Source of the DNA: Candidatus Saccharimonadota bacterium
Lineage (GTDB): Bacteria > Patescibacteriota > Saccharimonadia > Saccharimonadales > Saccharimonadaceae
Length of the DNA: 64,000 nt
Direction of reading: 5' to 3'
NCBI GenBank assembly: GCA_015999875.1
Contig: JAECRG010000001.1
Coordinates: forward strand, 607,330 to 671,329
In this document: one piece after another, positions 16,639-24,951 of the stretch
How the letters are laid out: each line of letters starts with the position of its first letter
How positions within the stretch are numbered: the first letter of the stretch is position 1
Made by a program: the position numbers and the translations under genes
The notes under the pieces: generated by a model
Told to the model about the DNA's origin: nothing
What the model saw: only the letters and a program-made list of their open reading frames with translations
Database searches by the model: none

Positions 16639-17568
16639 TTAGCTTGTCAAAATTAAAACATGGCTTTTACTTTTTTGCAAGGAATCTTTATGAGCAATCA
16701 AGCCAGCGAGTACTGATGCCGACGCGGGTTGTGTAAATATATCCTCTTCACGACGGATCGTTTCTGCAGCATGCAGCATCTCTGCATCTGTCGCACCGTA
16801 CACTTTACCTCTATCATACAGAGCTTCTAGGGCCTCGTTTACTTGAAATGCTTGGTGGTTCAGCAACGGCTCGTTTACATGTGTCTCCGTTAGTGATTCT
16901 GGGTCAAGCTCAACTATCGCTTTTTGATCAAAGCTTGTCAAAATTGCGTTATTATCTTTGCTTGAGACAGCACCAACTATAGGATTCTTTCCCAAAAGAC
17001 GAAAACCTTCGCTTACACCCGCCAGCGTTGTTCCATTCCCCACTGCAACCCATACAGACTCTACTTCACCTATTATGTCACGGTCTATTTCTGACGAGAT
17101 TTTGGTATATGCTTCGATAGAAGTATGTGCCGCACGAAGAGAAGTAGGGTTTGCATCGTAGAGCTTATTGATCAATGCATAGTTTGCACTCTCTGCTACA
17201 GCTTCCTCGTAACCCTTATCGGTGTAGATAACAACTGCTCCTTCTTGCTCCATCTCACGACCTCTTGCTCCTTTATATCGTCCGGGCATAAATACTGTAC
17301 ATTGAAGATCGTAAAGATTACAAAATATAGCCAAAGAAGCGCCGAAATTTCCGCATGTCCCAATAGTAAGTCCTAGATATCCACTATTTCGTGCATCCAT
17401 GACCAAAGCTAATGCTGCCCTATCTTTTTGAGTATGCGTAGGGTTTGCACTCTCAGTTTTAAAATATAAATGAGGTAGACCGATCGACCCGCCGATCGAT
17501 ATGGACTTGATTAACGGTGTATCTCCCACCTTGGTTACACGCATGTTTATAGCTGGTGTGGATACCAT
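16639..17568 (-). CDS. PLP-dependent enzyme, fold type II (threonine synthase/cysteine synthase-like)
   Basis: A 309-residue member of the tryptophan-synthase-beta superfamily. The PLP Lys lies in NPTHTQKDRAALALV (canonical S-x-K-D-R). The substrate-binding loop is TIGTCGNFGASLA, corresponding to S/T-x-G-N-x-G, and the phosphate-binding loop is AVGNGTTLAG. It is shorter than bacterial threonine synthase and lacks that enzyme's N-terminal lid, so it may be a minimal eliminase/replacement enzyme working on a phosphorylated or acetylated hydroxy amino acid. Its ATG overlaps the TAA of the preceding dehydrogenase gene (TAATG). In this operon it would create the amino-acid building block. Exact reaction unknown. 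Confidence 0.82.
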   Translation of the reverse strand: MVSTPAINMRVTKVGDTPLIKSISIGGSIGLPHLYFKTESANPTHTQKDRAALALVMDARNSGYLGLTIGTCGNFGASLAIFCNLYDLQCTVFMPGRYKGARGREMEQEGAVVIYTDKGYEEAVAESANYALINKLYDANPTSLRAAHTSIEAYTKISSEIDRDIIGEVESVWVAVGNGTTLAGVSEGFRLLGKNPIVGAVSSKDNNAILTSFDQKAIVELDPESLTETHVNEPLLNHQAFQVNEALEALYDRGKVYGATDAEMLHAAETIRREEDIFTQPASASVLAGLIAHKDSLQKSKSHVLILTS

Positions 17569-18623
17569 TACAGTTGAGGTAAAAAGTTACGTGGTATTTG
17601 TTGTTTATTTTCCTCCGCGGATTTAATTGCCGCAAAAACCATTACCGCACTTCGAATGTTATCGTCTAAAACTGTTTCAGGCGCCGGTCCACCATCTAGC
17701 CAACGTAGAAATTCTGTCAATATTTGATGGTGACCAGATGCAAGTTCAGAAACTGGAGGTATTTCTTCTATAGTTTGTTTTCCATCCTCATCCCGAGTAT
17801 ATACTCTGACAATGCGATCACCACGATCAACAACCACTGAGCCTTTTTCACATTCGACTCTGTAATATTCTTGGTGCCAACGATTGATTGTACCCGCAGC
17901 CAACGAACTTCCTTCGTATATAGCTTTTACACCATTATCCATCTCCATCATCACCATAGCGTTGGCATTATCTTTAAAGTTAGACCAGTCTGGATTCCAA
18001 CTCGTGCATTGAATTGTCTTACAGTCAGATCCAGAAAGATTGCGTATCATATCTAGATGATGAATAGAGCCTTCTACGAGCAGGGGATGCTCCATTTCAT
18101 ATACCGATCCGACATCCCATGATCCTGGCTGCCTATAGTCCGATGCATAGCGAGCAACTATATAGTCAATGCGTCCGAGCTTCTTGCTTTCAAGAACTTT
18201 TTTAAGAGTCATGATTGGCGCTTCATAGCGATAGTTTTGTATGACAGCCATTTTGAGCTTCTTTTTAGAGACTGCGGTGTAGATCGCTTTCACATCATCA
18301 TAACTATCAGCGATCGGCTTTTCAGATAAAATAGGCAGATTATACCTAGCAGCTTTCTCTACCGCAATCCTATGTGCATGCGGAGGAAGAACAATCACAC
18401 AAAAATCAGCATTAGTAGCACTAAAAGCCTTGTCCATGTCAGTAAAAAGCACCTCCTCAGAAAGACCGAGCACTGCGCCGGAACTCAAAAGTGCTTTTTC
18501 GTTCATATCCACGAGACCCACAATCTCAACTTTATCTCTAAAATCAGGCCAGACAATATCTATCCAATGCTCGCGAGCCCAGCCTCCTGCGCCCAGTAAC
18601 AATACTCTTTTCACTGTATTCAT
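17568..18623 (-). CDS. Gfo/Idh/MocA-family NAD(P)-dependent oxidoreductase
   Basis: A 351-residue protein and the first gene of a five-gene leftward operon. The N-terminal Rossmann motif is VLLLGAGGWAREHW, followed by the family-typical LSEKPIADSYDD (E-K-P) near residue 95. The C-terminal alpha/beta domain contains HHLDMIRNLSG, where His and Asp would lie near the catalytic site. Such enzymes oxidise or reduce sugars, inositols or nucleotide sugars. The AAGGGAG about 10 nt before the ATG serves as ribosome binding site. In a glycan locus, 3-keto-sugar formation for an amino or branched sugar would be typical, but the neighbouring ATP-grasp and PLP genes also allow an amino-acid-derived substrate. 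Confidence 0.85.
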   Translation of the reverse strand: MNTVKRVLLLGAGGWAREHWIDIVWPDFRDKVEIVGLVDMNEKALLSSGAVLGLSEEVLFTDMDKAFSATNADFCVIVLPPHAHRIAVEKAARYNLPILSEKPIADSYDDVKAIYTAVSKKKLKMAVIQNYRYEAPIMTLKKVLESKKLGRIDYIVARYASDYRQPGSWDVGSVYEMEHPLLVEGSIHHLDMIRNLSGSDCKTIQCTSWNPDWSNFKDNANAMVMMEMDNGVKAIYEGSSLAAGTINRWHQEYYRVECEKGSVVVDRGDRIVRVYTRDEDGKQTIEEIPPVSELASGHHQILTEFLRWLDGGPAPETVLDDNIRSAVMVFAAIKSAEENKQQIPRNFLPQL

Positions 18624-18866
18624 TGCCGCACTTCTCCCTTGTCTATTATTAAAATCAGCTATCGACGGCCTCTTTTTACCGCATTTCTATATTCTCAAGA
18701 CCCCTTGTAGCACATTGCTGTATCGTACTGCGCTACCCCTTATGCTCATACTACAAATTTATACTAGAGCAGTCAAGATTTCTTTATTTTTATCATAAAA
18801 CTACACGCATAATCCTGCCGGTTGCTTTTCGCTAAATGATATACTACAAGTAGCAATAAAGGAGGC
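18624..18866. promoter_or_regulatory. 243-bp divergent intergenic region (five-gene operon / rhamnose genes)
   Basis: The right side holds a TGA-TATACT extended -10 (TATACT at 18840-18845) followed by AAAGGAGG next to the rfbC-rfbD start. The left side holds AT-rich sequence with a possible TAATAAT -10 and an AAGGGAG for the leftward operon. The middle (about 18650-18800) shows no convincing gene, tRNA or terminator. Confidence 0.4.
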
Positions 18867-20294
18867 ATGAAACATATAATGGCAGATATACCCCAGACGC
18901 TCGAATTTAGCAAAGAGCTTACCGTGCACGATACAACTATCGAAGGGCTTGTGGTCTACGATCTACCCGTCTTTGGCGACAATCGTGGCTGGTTCAAGGA
19001 AAATTGGCAGCGAGAAAAAATGGTCAACGCTGGACTGCCAGATTTTGGACCTGTTCAAAACAACTTCTCATACAATGACAAGCGTGGTGTGGCTCGCGGT
19101 ATTCACGCTGAGCCGTGGGACAAGTATGTGTCACTTGGTGCTGGTCGTATCTTTGGTTTTTGGGTGGATATTCGCGAAGGAAGCGACACGTATGGCAAAA
19201 CGTTCTCTATCGAAATGGATCCTTCAAAAGCCATATTTGTCCCCCGTGGTGTCGCCAACGGATACCAAACCCTCGAAGACAACACCGTTTATAGCTACCT
19301 CGTAAACGACCATTGGTCACCAAACGCAGCATATTCATTTGTGAGCATGTATGATGAGTCACTCGACATAGACTGGCCTATTCCTCTAGCAGAGTCAGAA
19401 GTGTCAGACAAAGACAAAAATCACCCCAATCTTGCCGACGCAACACCAATAAGGCCCAGGAAGACACTTATCGTGGGCGCAAACGGCCAGCTAGGCCGAG
19501 CTTTTCAAGCACTTTTCCCAGATGCAGAGTGTGTCGATCGTGAATCTCTCGACATCTCATCTCCAGATGTATTCACAGCCCGACGTTGGCGTGACTATGG
19601 CATTATCCTAAATGCCGCAGCCTACACTGCTGTCGACCTAGCTGAGACAGCCGAAGGTCGCCCGGACGCATGGAAAGCAAACGCAAGTGCTGTTGCAAAT
19701 CTCGCGCAGATCTCAACTAAATACGGCATCACTTTGGTGCACATATCGAGTGATTACGTGTTTGACGGCACAGCGAGCGAACATAGCGAAGACGAGGCAT
19801 TTGCACCACTGGGGGTATATGGTCAGTCAAAAGCCGCGGGTGATATCGTAGCAGCCACTACACCGCGACACTACATCGCGCGCACTAGCTGGGTTATCGG
19901 CGACGGCAAAAACTTCGTACTTACCATGAAATCTCTCGCTGAGCGCGACATCAAACCAAGTGTAGTTAGTGATCAAATCGGACGACTTACCTTCACTCAG
20001 GATCTCGCAGCTGGTATCAAGCACCTGCTTGATACACAGGCTCCATACGGCACTTACAACATCAGTAGCCAGGGTGAACCGGCAAGTTGGGCGCAGATTG
20101 CAGCCGAAGTATACCAGCTCAGTGGCAAATCTGGTGATGATATAACACCTGTCACCACAGAGGCATACTACGAAGGCAAGGAAGGTATTGCACCTCGCCC
20201 CTTACAAAGTACTCTTAAACTTGATAAAATAGAGGCTACAGGCTTTACTCCACGTGAGTGGAAGCAAGCATTACAAGAATATTTAGAGCAGTAG
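18867..20294 (+). CDS. rfbC-rfbD: Fused dTDP-4-dehydrorhamnose 3,5-epimerase / dTDP-4-dehydrorhamnose reductase
   Basis: A 475-residue fusion. Residues ~10-190 are the RmlC cupin: [35 protein letters not shown] (with the catalytic-type His and a Lys) and [14 protein letters not shown]. Residues ~200-475 are Rml[20 protein letters not shown] (NADPH binding), [21 protein letters not shown] and the catalytic YGQSKAAGD. It converts dTDP-4-keto-6-deoxyglucose to dTDP-L-rhamnose in two steps. The cupin has N-G-Y where many single-domain RmlC have H-G-F, and NDHWSP in place of the usual Y-Y-x-P. From memory, fused versions in actinobacteria such as Bifidobacterium share these features. A strong GGAGG lies 1 nt before the ATG at 18867 and 13 nt before a second in-frame ATG at 18879, so the exact start is uncertain. 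Confidence 0.92.
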   Translation: MKHIMADIPQTLEFSKELTVHDTTIEGLVVYDLPVFGDNRGWFKENWQREKMVNAGLPDFGPVQNNFSYNDKRGVARGIHAEPWDKYVSLGAGRIFGFWVDIREGSDTYGKTFSIEMDPSKAIFVPRGVANGYQTLEDNTVYSYLVNDHWSPNAAYSFVSMYDESLDIDWPIPLAESEVSDKDKNHPNLADATPIRPRKTLIVGANGQLGRAFQALFPDAECVDRESLDISSPDVFTARRWRDYGIILNAAAYTAVDLAETAEGRPDAWKANASAVANLAQISTKYGITLVHISSDYVFDGTASEHSEDEAFAPLGVYGQSKAAGDIVAATTPRHYIARTSWVIGDGKNFVLTMKSLAERDIKPSVVSDQIGRLTFTQDLAAGIKHLLDTQAPYGTYNISSQGEPASWAQIAAEVYQLSGKSGDDITPVTTEAYYEGKEGIAPRPLQSTLKLDKIEATGFTPREWKQALQEYLEQ

Positions 20295-20314
20295 TATTTC
20301 TAGCGAGGAGGAGT

Positions 20315-21163
20315 ATGAAGGGAATTATATTAGCAGGTGGATCTGGCACGCGTTTGTGGCCTATTACAAAAGGTATCAGCAAGCAACTCATGCCAATCTA
20401 CGATAAACCGATGATATATTATCCGCTCACCACTCTCATGGCAGCTGGTATCAAAGATATTCTCATCATCACTACCCCGCAAGACCAGGCTGCGTTTCAA
20501 AATCTTCTCGGAGACGGTTCGCAGTGGGGAGTTAATCTAGAGTATGCAGTACAGCCGTCACCAGATGGACTTGCACAGGCATTTATCATCGGTGAAGAAT
20601 TTATCGGCGATGACAAGGTGGCACTCGTACTTGGTGACAACATTTTCCACGGTCGCCGCCTCAGCGAATCACTCAAAAAATGTACTGATCCAGATGGCGG
20701 TATCGTCTTCGCGTATCAGGTTTCCGACCCAGAGCGTTATGGCGTAGTTGAATTCGACGAAAATAGCACCGCTATCTCTATCGAGGAAAAGCCTACTCAG
20801 CCAAAGTCAAATTATGCTGTCATCGGCCTCTACTTCTACGACAACGACGTGGTGGAGATTGCCAAAAACGTCCAGCCAAGTGAACGGGGAGAACTTGAAA
20901 TCACAGCTGTAAACGAAGAATACCTACGCCGCGGCAAGCTAAAAGTCACAACCCTAGATGATGGCGACGTGTGGCTCGACACGGGCACAATAGACAGCAT
21001 GACAGACGCCGCGGACTACGTGAAAGTACTTCAGAAACGCACTGGCCAAATCATCGGTAGTCCAGAGCAAATAGCACACGAAGAAGGATTCATCTCAAAT
21101 GAACAGCTTACAGAACTTGCTACACCGCTCAAAAAATCCGGCTACGGCAAGTACCTATCTTAA
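20315..21163 (+). CDS. rfbA: Glucose-1-phosphate thymidylyltransferase
   Basis: A 282-residue enzyme making dTDP-glucose from dTTP and glucose-1-phosphate, the first step of dTDP-L-rhamnose synthesis. The start at 20315 follows GAGGAGG with good spacing, so a longer frame from 20258 is rejected because it lies in the preceding gene. Motifs: [20 protein letters not shown] (nucleotide-binding signature), [24 protein letters not shown] (metal-binding D), [14 protein letters not shown] and [13 protein letters not shown]. Its order after the epimerase-reductase gene indicates one transcript. The C-terminal ~35 residues ([20 protein letters not shown]) are typical of RmlA. Confidence 0.96.
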   Translation: MKGIILAGGSGTRLWPITKGISKQLMPIYDKPMIYYPLTTLMAAGIKDILIITTPQDQAAFQNLLGDGSQWGVNLEYAVQPSPDGLAQAFIIGEEFIGDDKVALVLGDNIFHGRRLSESLKKCTDPDGGIVFAYQVSDPERYGVVEFDENSTAISIEEKPTQPKSNYAVIGLYFYDNDVVEIAKNVQPSERGELEITAVNEEYLRRGKLKVTTLDDGDVWLDTGTIDSMTDAADYVKVLQKRTGQIIGSPEQIAHEEGFISNEQLTELATPLKKSGYGKYLS

Positions 21164-21200
21164 GGGTTGGTGGTCGTATTATTGATAGTACTCTTTGGGA

Positions 21201-21206
21201 TATACT
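21201..21206 (+). promoter_or_regulatory. -10 TATACT for the gene at 21213 (leaderless type)
   Basis: TATACT is followed by GAATTA and then the ATG at 21213. This argues for translation from 21213 (MKKKLLLTLVLL) rather than from the in-frame ATG at 21195, which lies upstream of the -10. Confidence 0.5.
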
Positions 21207-21212
21207 GAATTA

Positions 21213-22037
21213 ATGAAAAAGAAGCTACTACTGACACTCGTCTTGTTATTCTCACTATTATTAGTGGCCGCAGCTATCGGTGCGTATCTTTATTTTTCTC
21301 CAGAACAGACAGCCCAACGAAAAGCCGATAATGTCATGCGCTTGCTACTGGGTAATAACCCCTCATCCCTGAGTACGTATTACCGCCAGGCAGACTCTCT
21401 GGAACAATCAATATTCCAGCGCAATTACCATCAAAAAAACTCAACGAGCGAAAACTCAGTGCTATACGTACTGTACGAGTTTTCGGACAGCCAATCACCA
21501 AAATATATTCGTATTGGAGTAGACACCCAAGGCGAAGTAAGGGCGATTGATTACTCAGACCAACTGAGTGAAAAACCTAGCAATGACCCAAAAAAGACAC
21601 AAACCACCGCCAGCTCAGATAGGTGTCTTGAAAAAAACGATCTAGCATACCTCGACTCCGTACAAATATACGCACGCTCTATCCGTGGCGCAACTATGAT
21701 CTTTCTTCCCAATAGCACGGCATACGGAGCGGGCAGCGGAGCTTCTGTACTATTCACACGTTTAGCCGGTTTTTACGAAAAGGCAAATGAAAAAGATTTT
21801 GTGTTTGAAATTAAAGGATATAGACAAGAATCGCTGAATACAAAGGAACAAGCAGACTCAGACAATCTATTCCAATCTCGCGCTGTCCGACTTCAACAAG
21901 ATTTAGCCGCAGCAGGCATCCCTCTGGCACGCATACTCATCAGTGACGCTTTTAATTACAGCGATCCAAGACTCACTACACTAGATAACGCAAACTATAT
22001 AGACATGAACATCCTTAATCGTTGCATCAAGGAATAG
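21213..22037 (+). CDS. Membrane-anchored exported protein with a degenerate OmpA-like C-terminal domain
   Basis: The 274-residue product starts MKKKLLLTLVLLFSLLLVAA, a signal anchor or signal peptide. A middle region of ~120 residues is unrecognised. The C-terminal ~120 residues resemble the OmpA/MotB peptidoglycan-binding fold: a helix (ASVLFTRLAGFYEKA), the strand DFVFEIKGY, then DNLFQSRAVRLQQDLAAAG followed by a short I-P-x-x-R-I segment. This corresponds to the N-x2-LS-x2-RA-x2-V-x3-L-x3-G pattern. The Arg of the diaminopimelate-binding pair is kept, while the GH-x-D motif is altered to G-Y-R-Q, so binding may be weak or different. It may tether a complex to the cell wall. Function is unknown. 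Confidence 0.5.
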   Translation: MKKKLLLTLVLLFSLLLVAAAIGAYLYFSPEQTAQRKADNVMRLLLGNNPSSLSTYYRQADSLEQSIFQRNYHQKNSTSENSVLYVLYEFSDSQSPKYIRIGVDTQGEVRAIDYSDQLSEKPSNDPKKTQTTASSDRCLEKNDLAYLDSVQIYARSIRGATMIFLPNSTAYGAGSGASVLFTRLAGFYEKANEKDFVFEIKGYRQESLNTKEQADSDNLFQSRAVRLQQDLAAAGIPLARILISDAFNYSDPRLTTLDNANYIDMNILNRCIKE

Positions 22038-22062
22038 GTACACCATAGGTAATTCTAATCTA

Positions 22063-22071
22063 TGGTAAACT
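22063..22071 (+). promoter_or_regulatory. Extended -10 TGG-TAAACT before a GTG start
   Basis: TAAACT (22066-22071) preceded by TGG ends 9 nt before the GTG at 22081, and no Shine-Dalgarno sequence is present. It is consistent with a leaderless transcript starting on GTG. Confidence 0.35.
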
Positions 22072-22080
22072 ATATCTATC

Positions 22081-22794
22081 GTGAGTAAAAGTAAATTAAA
22101 GGTGTGTATTATTGTGCCGGCTTACAATGAAGCGCAGGTCATCTGCAGTGTTGTCAAAAAAATGGCCGCTGTAATGGATACATCCAAGCATTACACATAC
22201 GAGATAGTCATCATAAACGATGGTTCGCGCGACGCTACTGCACAAGAAGCATCTAAAACCTCCGCAACTGTAATCAATCACATACTCAACTCTGGCGCTG
22301 GTGGGGCTACACTTACCGGCCTTTCGTATGCCAGACAAAACAATTTTGATATCGCCATCACGATGGATGCCGATGGGCAGCATGCACCAGAAGATGTGTT
22401 AGAGGGTATCAAACAATTGAGCAAACTTAATGCAGACCTATTGATCGGCAGCCGCCTTATCAACAATAAAGGCATGTCAAAAACAAAAGTCATAGGAAAT
22501 ACCGGTCTTAGTGTTGTCACTAAATTGCTTTTTGGTGTATACGTAACAGACTCTCAGTCGGGATTACGTGCATATTCTCGTCGTGCAATTGACGAACTTG
22601 ACTGGAAGTCGACTGGTTACGAGTTCTGCTCCGAAATGATTTGGCGTGCCGAGCAGTCAGACTTATCTATTGCAGAATACCCCATACAGGCAATTTATAC
22701 CGATTATTCACGCTCAAAGGGTCAAAATAACTGGAATGGTATTAATATTGTTAAACGCCTACTAAAACAGCGCCTCGTGGAGTTATTCGAATGA
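22081..22794 (+). CDS. Glycosyltransferase family 2 (polyprenyl-phosphate hexosyltransferase/DPM1-like)
   Basis: A 237-residue GT-A enzyme starting with GTG. It has the nucleotide-binding core VCIIVPAYNEAQVICSVV, VIINDGSRDATAQEAS, and the metal-binding DADGQHAPEDV (D-x-D). LLIGSRLINNKGMSKTKVIG followed by DSQSGLRAYSR is characteristic of the DPM1/GtrB-like subgroup that moves a hexose from a nucleotide sugar to polyprenyl phosphate. Membrane segments are absent from this protein, but the next overlapping gene encodes a small DUF2304-like membrane protein, the usual partner. Together they probably supply a lipid-linked monosaccharide for extracellular glycan decoration. Confidence 0.88.
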   Translation: MSKSKLKVCIIVPAYNEAQVICSVVKKMAAVMDTSKHYTYEIVIINDGSRDATAQEASKTSATVINHILNSGAGGATLTGLSYARQNNFDIAITMDADGQHAPEDVLEGIKQLSKLNADLLIGSRLINNKGMSKTKVIGNTGLSVVTKLLFGVYVTDSQSGLRAYSRRAIDELDWKSTGYEFCSEMIWRAEQSDLSIAEYPIQAIYTDYSRSKGQNNWNGINIVKRLLKQRLVELFE

Positions 22795-23141
22795 GATACC
22801 TTATACTTGTTTTATGCAATCTGCCCATCATCCTATTAGCACTCGTTAATATCATTACTCAGTATAAACTCAAAAAAGTAAGCATCACGCGCTTTCAACA
22901 TCAAATCATTATATGGACTGTTGTGCTTATTGTACTACTAGGGTCTTTTCCGCTCTACAACATACTCAACGGCCGTAGCGCATTTGACTCAAACGAGTTA
23001 AGTCTGTTCGATATCGTACAGACAACTGTGATTGTATTTTTATTTTATGCTTTCAACAATCTAAGGCAGCAGCTTGATCAAAATGAGCGTAGACTTAGAG
23101 ATCTGCATCAAGAATTATCAATTAAATTATCGGGTAAATAA
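22791..23141 (+). CDS. Small membrane protein, DUF2304-like, partner of the GT2 enzyme
   Basis: A 116-residue protein with three hydrophobic segments (around residues 2-22, 42-62 and 78-95) and a C-terminal amphipathic/coiled-coil tail (LRQQLDQNERRLRDLHQELS). Its start overlaps the GT2 stop (ATGA) and its stop overlaps the next glycosyltransferase start. Size, topology and gene order match DUF2304 proteins, which commonly accompany DPM1-like glycosyltransferases and may anchor them to the membrane. No catalytic residues are visible. Confidence 0.6.
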   Translation: MRYLILVLCNLPIILLALVNIITQYKLKKVSITRFQHQIIIWTVVLIVLLGSFPLYNILNGRSAFDSNELSLFDIVQTTVIVFLFYAFNNLRQQLDQNERRLRDLHQELSIKLSGK

Positions 23142-23950
23142 TGGCTAGTATCGATATACTGCTACCATACTGGGGTGAGTTTCCCCTCTTCAAGGAAACT
23201 GTAGATTCTATATTGAAGCAATCTTCCGCAGACTGGAGACTGTTGATAGCTGATGATTGCTACCCGTCTAGCGAGGCTCGTGAGTATATCGACAGCCTAA
23301 ACGACTCACGCATCACCTACCATAGACACGAGCAAAACATCGGTATTACTCGTAATTTTAACTACTGCGCCCAGGCCGCTTCGGCACCTTATTGCGTATT
23401 AATAGGCTGCGACGATCGTATGCTACCAAATTTTGTAGAAACGGCACTTAAAAACATTGGAGACGCCGATTTCTATCAACCTGGCGTAGAAATCATAGAT
23501 GCCAATGGAGCCGTATATCTGCCACTTACAGACAGAGTCAAACGACTCCTCATGCCAAAGAAGTCTGGCTTATACCAGGGAGAAGACTTGGCTGCCTCAC
23601 TCTGTCGTGGGAACTGGCTGTATTTCCCTTCAGTTGTATGGAAAACATCAACCCTCAAGATGCACCCATTCAACACCGAATATAAAATAGTGGAAGATTT
23701 TGACGTAGAACAAAACATCCTACTAGACGGCGGTACACTATACTTTGATACAACCAAGACCTTCCAGTATAGGCGTTTTGCCGCATCGCTCTCTAGTCGC
23801 GAAAAAGGTAAAAGTGGTATCAGATTTGAAGAAGAACATAAAATTCACAACTTACTGGCCAAGAAGTTTTCCGACAAAGGCTGGAGGCGCGCCGAAAAAG
23901 CCGCAAAGCTCCGGCTTGTATCACGTATCAACCAGATCATTTCGCGCTAG
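23141..23950 (+). CDS. Glycosyltransferase family 2
   Basis: A 269-residue GT-A enzyme with IDILLPYWGEFPLFKETVDS, the aspartate in LLIADDCYPSSEA, and LIGCDDRMLPNFV as the D-D (D-x-D-type) metal site. The C-terminal region (NWLYFPSVVWK, then KIVEDFDVEQNI, with an E-D acid pair probably acting as general base) is typical of inverting GT2 enzymes of O-antigen clusters. It is the third gene in the GTG-started operon with the DPM1-like enzyme. Its stop codon shares the palindrome CTAG with the stop of the convergent glycosyltransferase gene. Donor and acceptor are unknown. Confidence 0.85.
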   Translation: MASIDILLPYWGEFPLFKETVDSILKQSSADWRLLIADDCYPSSEAREYIDSLNDSRITYHRHEQNIGITRNFNYCAQAASAPYCVLIGCDDRMLPNFVETALKNIGDADFYQPGVEIIDANGAVYLPLTDRVKRLLMPKKSGLYQGEDLAASLCRGNWLYFPSVVWKTSTLKMHPFNTEYKIVEDFDVEQNILLDGGTLYFDTTKTFQYRRFAASLSSREKGKSGIRFEEEHKIHNLLAKKFSDKGWRRAEKAAKLRLVSRINQIISR

Positions 23951-24951
23951 CGCTGTGGGGATTTGCACCAGAACATTGCAAACACCGGAAATAATCGCAA
24001 GGTCTTTATAATCACAAACAACATCACGCTGATAGAAACTGTACTGTTTTCTCCTCGCGGTGGTATTAGTAGCTTGTATATATTTTTTACCTCAAAAGCC
24101 TTATCGTATTTCTCTAAAATAACAAATATACGCCTCGTCGCATCTAAGAAGTCATCGCGTTTTGCGACCCTACCGGAAAACAAGAGGTAAAACACTGCTG
24201 TTCGCAAGAGATAATACTTGAAATCTCTGCTGAGCTGGTTCGATATCGATAAGCTACAAAGCTCTTCGAATAATCTCTCAAGTGACGCGATCGTCTCTGG
24301 TGTCAATGTTTTTTGACTTGTATTGGAAACGCTTTTTTCATTCAAGAACCAATTATAACCTGCGTACGGTATTATTCTGTACGACGTAGTCAATTGATTC
24401 TGCTTAACCATAAACGGCAGATCCTCGCCGTAGCTATTACTAAAAAACTCTATTTTGTTTTTGCGCAGAAAGTCCGTTTTATGAATTTTTGCCCATGCAG
24501 CACTAAGAGTATAGCGACCATATGAAGTATCTGCTGGCAGAAACTTTTTGACAACCCGCCCATACACGTTCGGCCGACGATATCCCGACACAACCACATC
24601 CGCTTCGCTCTCGATAGCTTCCGTATATAAGGTAATGCAGAAATCCTCATCAAACCAGTCATCTTGATCCAAGAACACGATATATTCACCTTTAGCCAGG
24701 TCAATTGCTTTATTTCGAGTGTTCGCAACCCCCATATTCTGCTGATCCACCAGACGAATAGAAGAATTTGTTGTCGCAATAGAGTTCAAAGTATCGAGTG
24801 ACGTATCGGTCGAACCGTCATTCACTATTAATATCTCAATATCTCCTTGTACAAAACCTTGCTGCGCTAACACGGATTCAACGCAGCGAGTAATATATCC
24901 ACCACCTGCTGTCATGGCGTTATATACAGGAATTATCACACTAATTCTCAT
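23947..24951 (-). CDS. Glycosyltransferase family 2
   Basis: A 334-residue protein beginning MRISVIIPVYNAMTAGG. The GT-A motifs are EILIVNDGSTDTSLDTL and the metal-binding FLDQDDWFDEDF (D-x-D-D). YGEDLPFMVKQ provides the E-D catalytic-base segment. A C-terminal basic and hydrophobic region (SISVMLFVIIKTLRLFPVFA) may be a membrane-associated helix. Its ATG overlaps the TGA of the upstream Wzx-like gene (ATGA), so the two form one operon, suggesting that it builds the repeat unit moved by that flippase. It is most similar in pattern to EpsJ/WcaA-type enzymes. Sugar specificity is unknown. Confidence 0.87.
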   Translation of the reverse strand: MRISVIIPVYNAMTAGGGYITRCVESVLAQQGFVQGDIEILIVNDGSTDTSLDTLNSIATTNSSIRLVDQQNMGVANTRNKAIDLAKGEYIVFLDQDDWFDEDFCITLYTEAIESEADVVVSGYRRPNVYGRVVKKFLPADTSYGRYTLSAAWAKIHKTDFLRKNKIEFFSNSYGEDLPFMVKQNQLTTSYRIIPYAGYNWFLNEKSVSNTSQKTLTPETIASLERLFEELCSLSISNQLSRDFKYYLLRTAVFYLLFSGRVAKRDDFLDATRRIFVILEKYDKAFEVKNIYKLLIPPRGENSTVSISVMLFVIIKTLRLFPVFAMFWCKSPQR

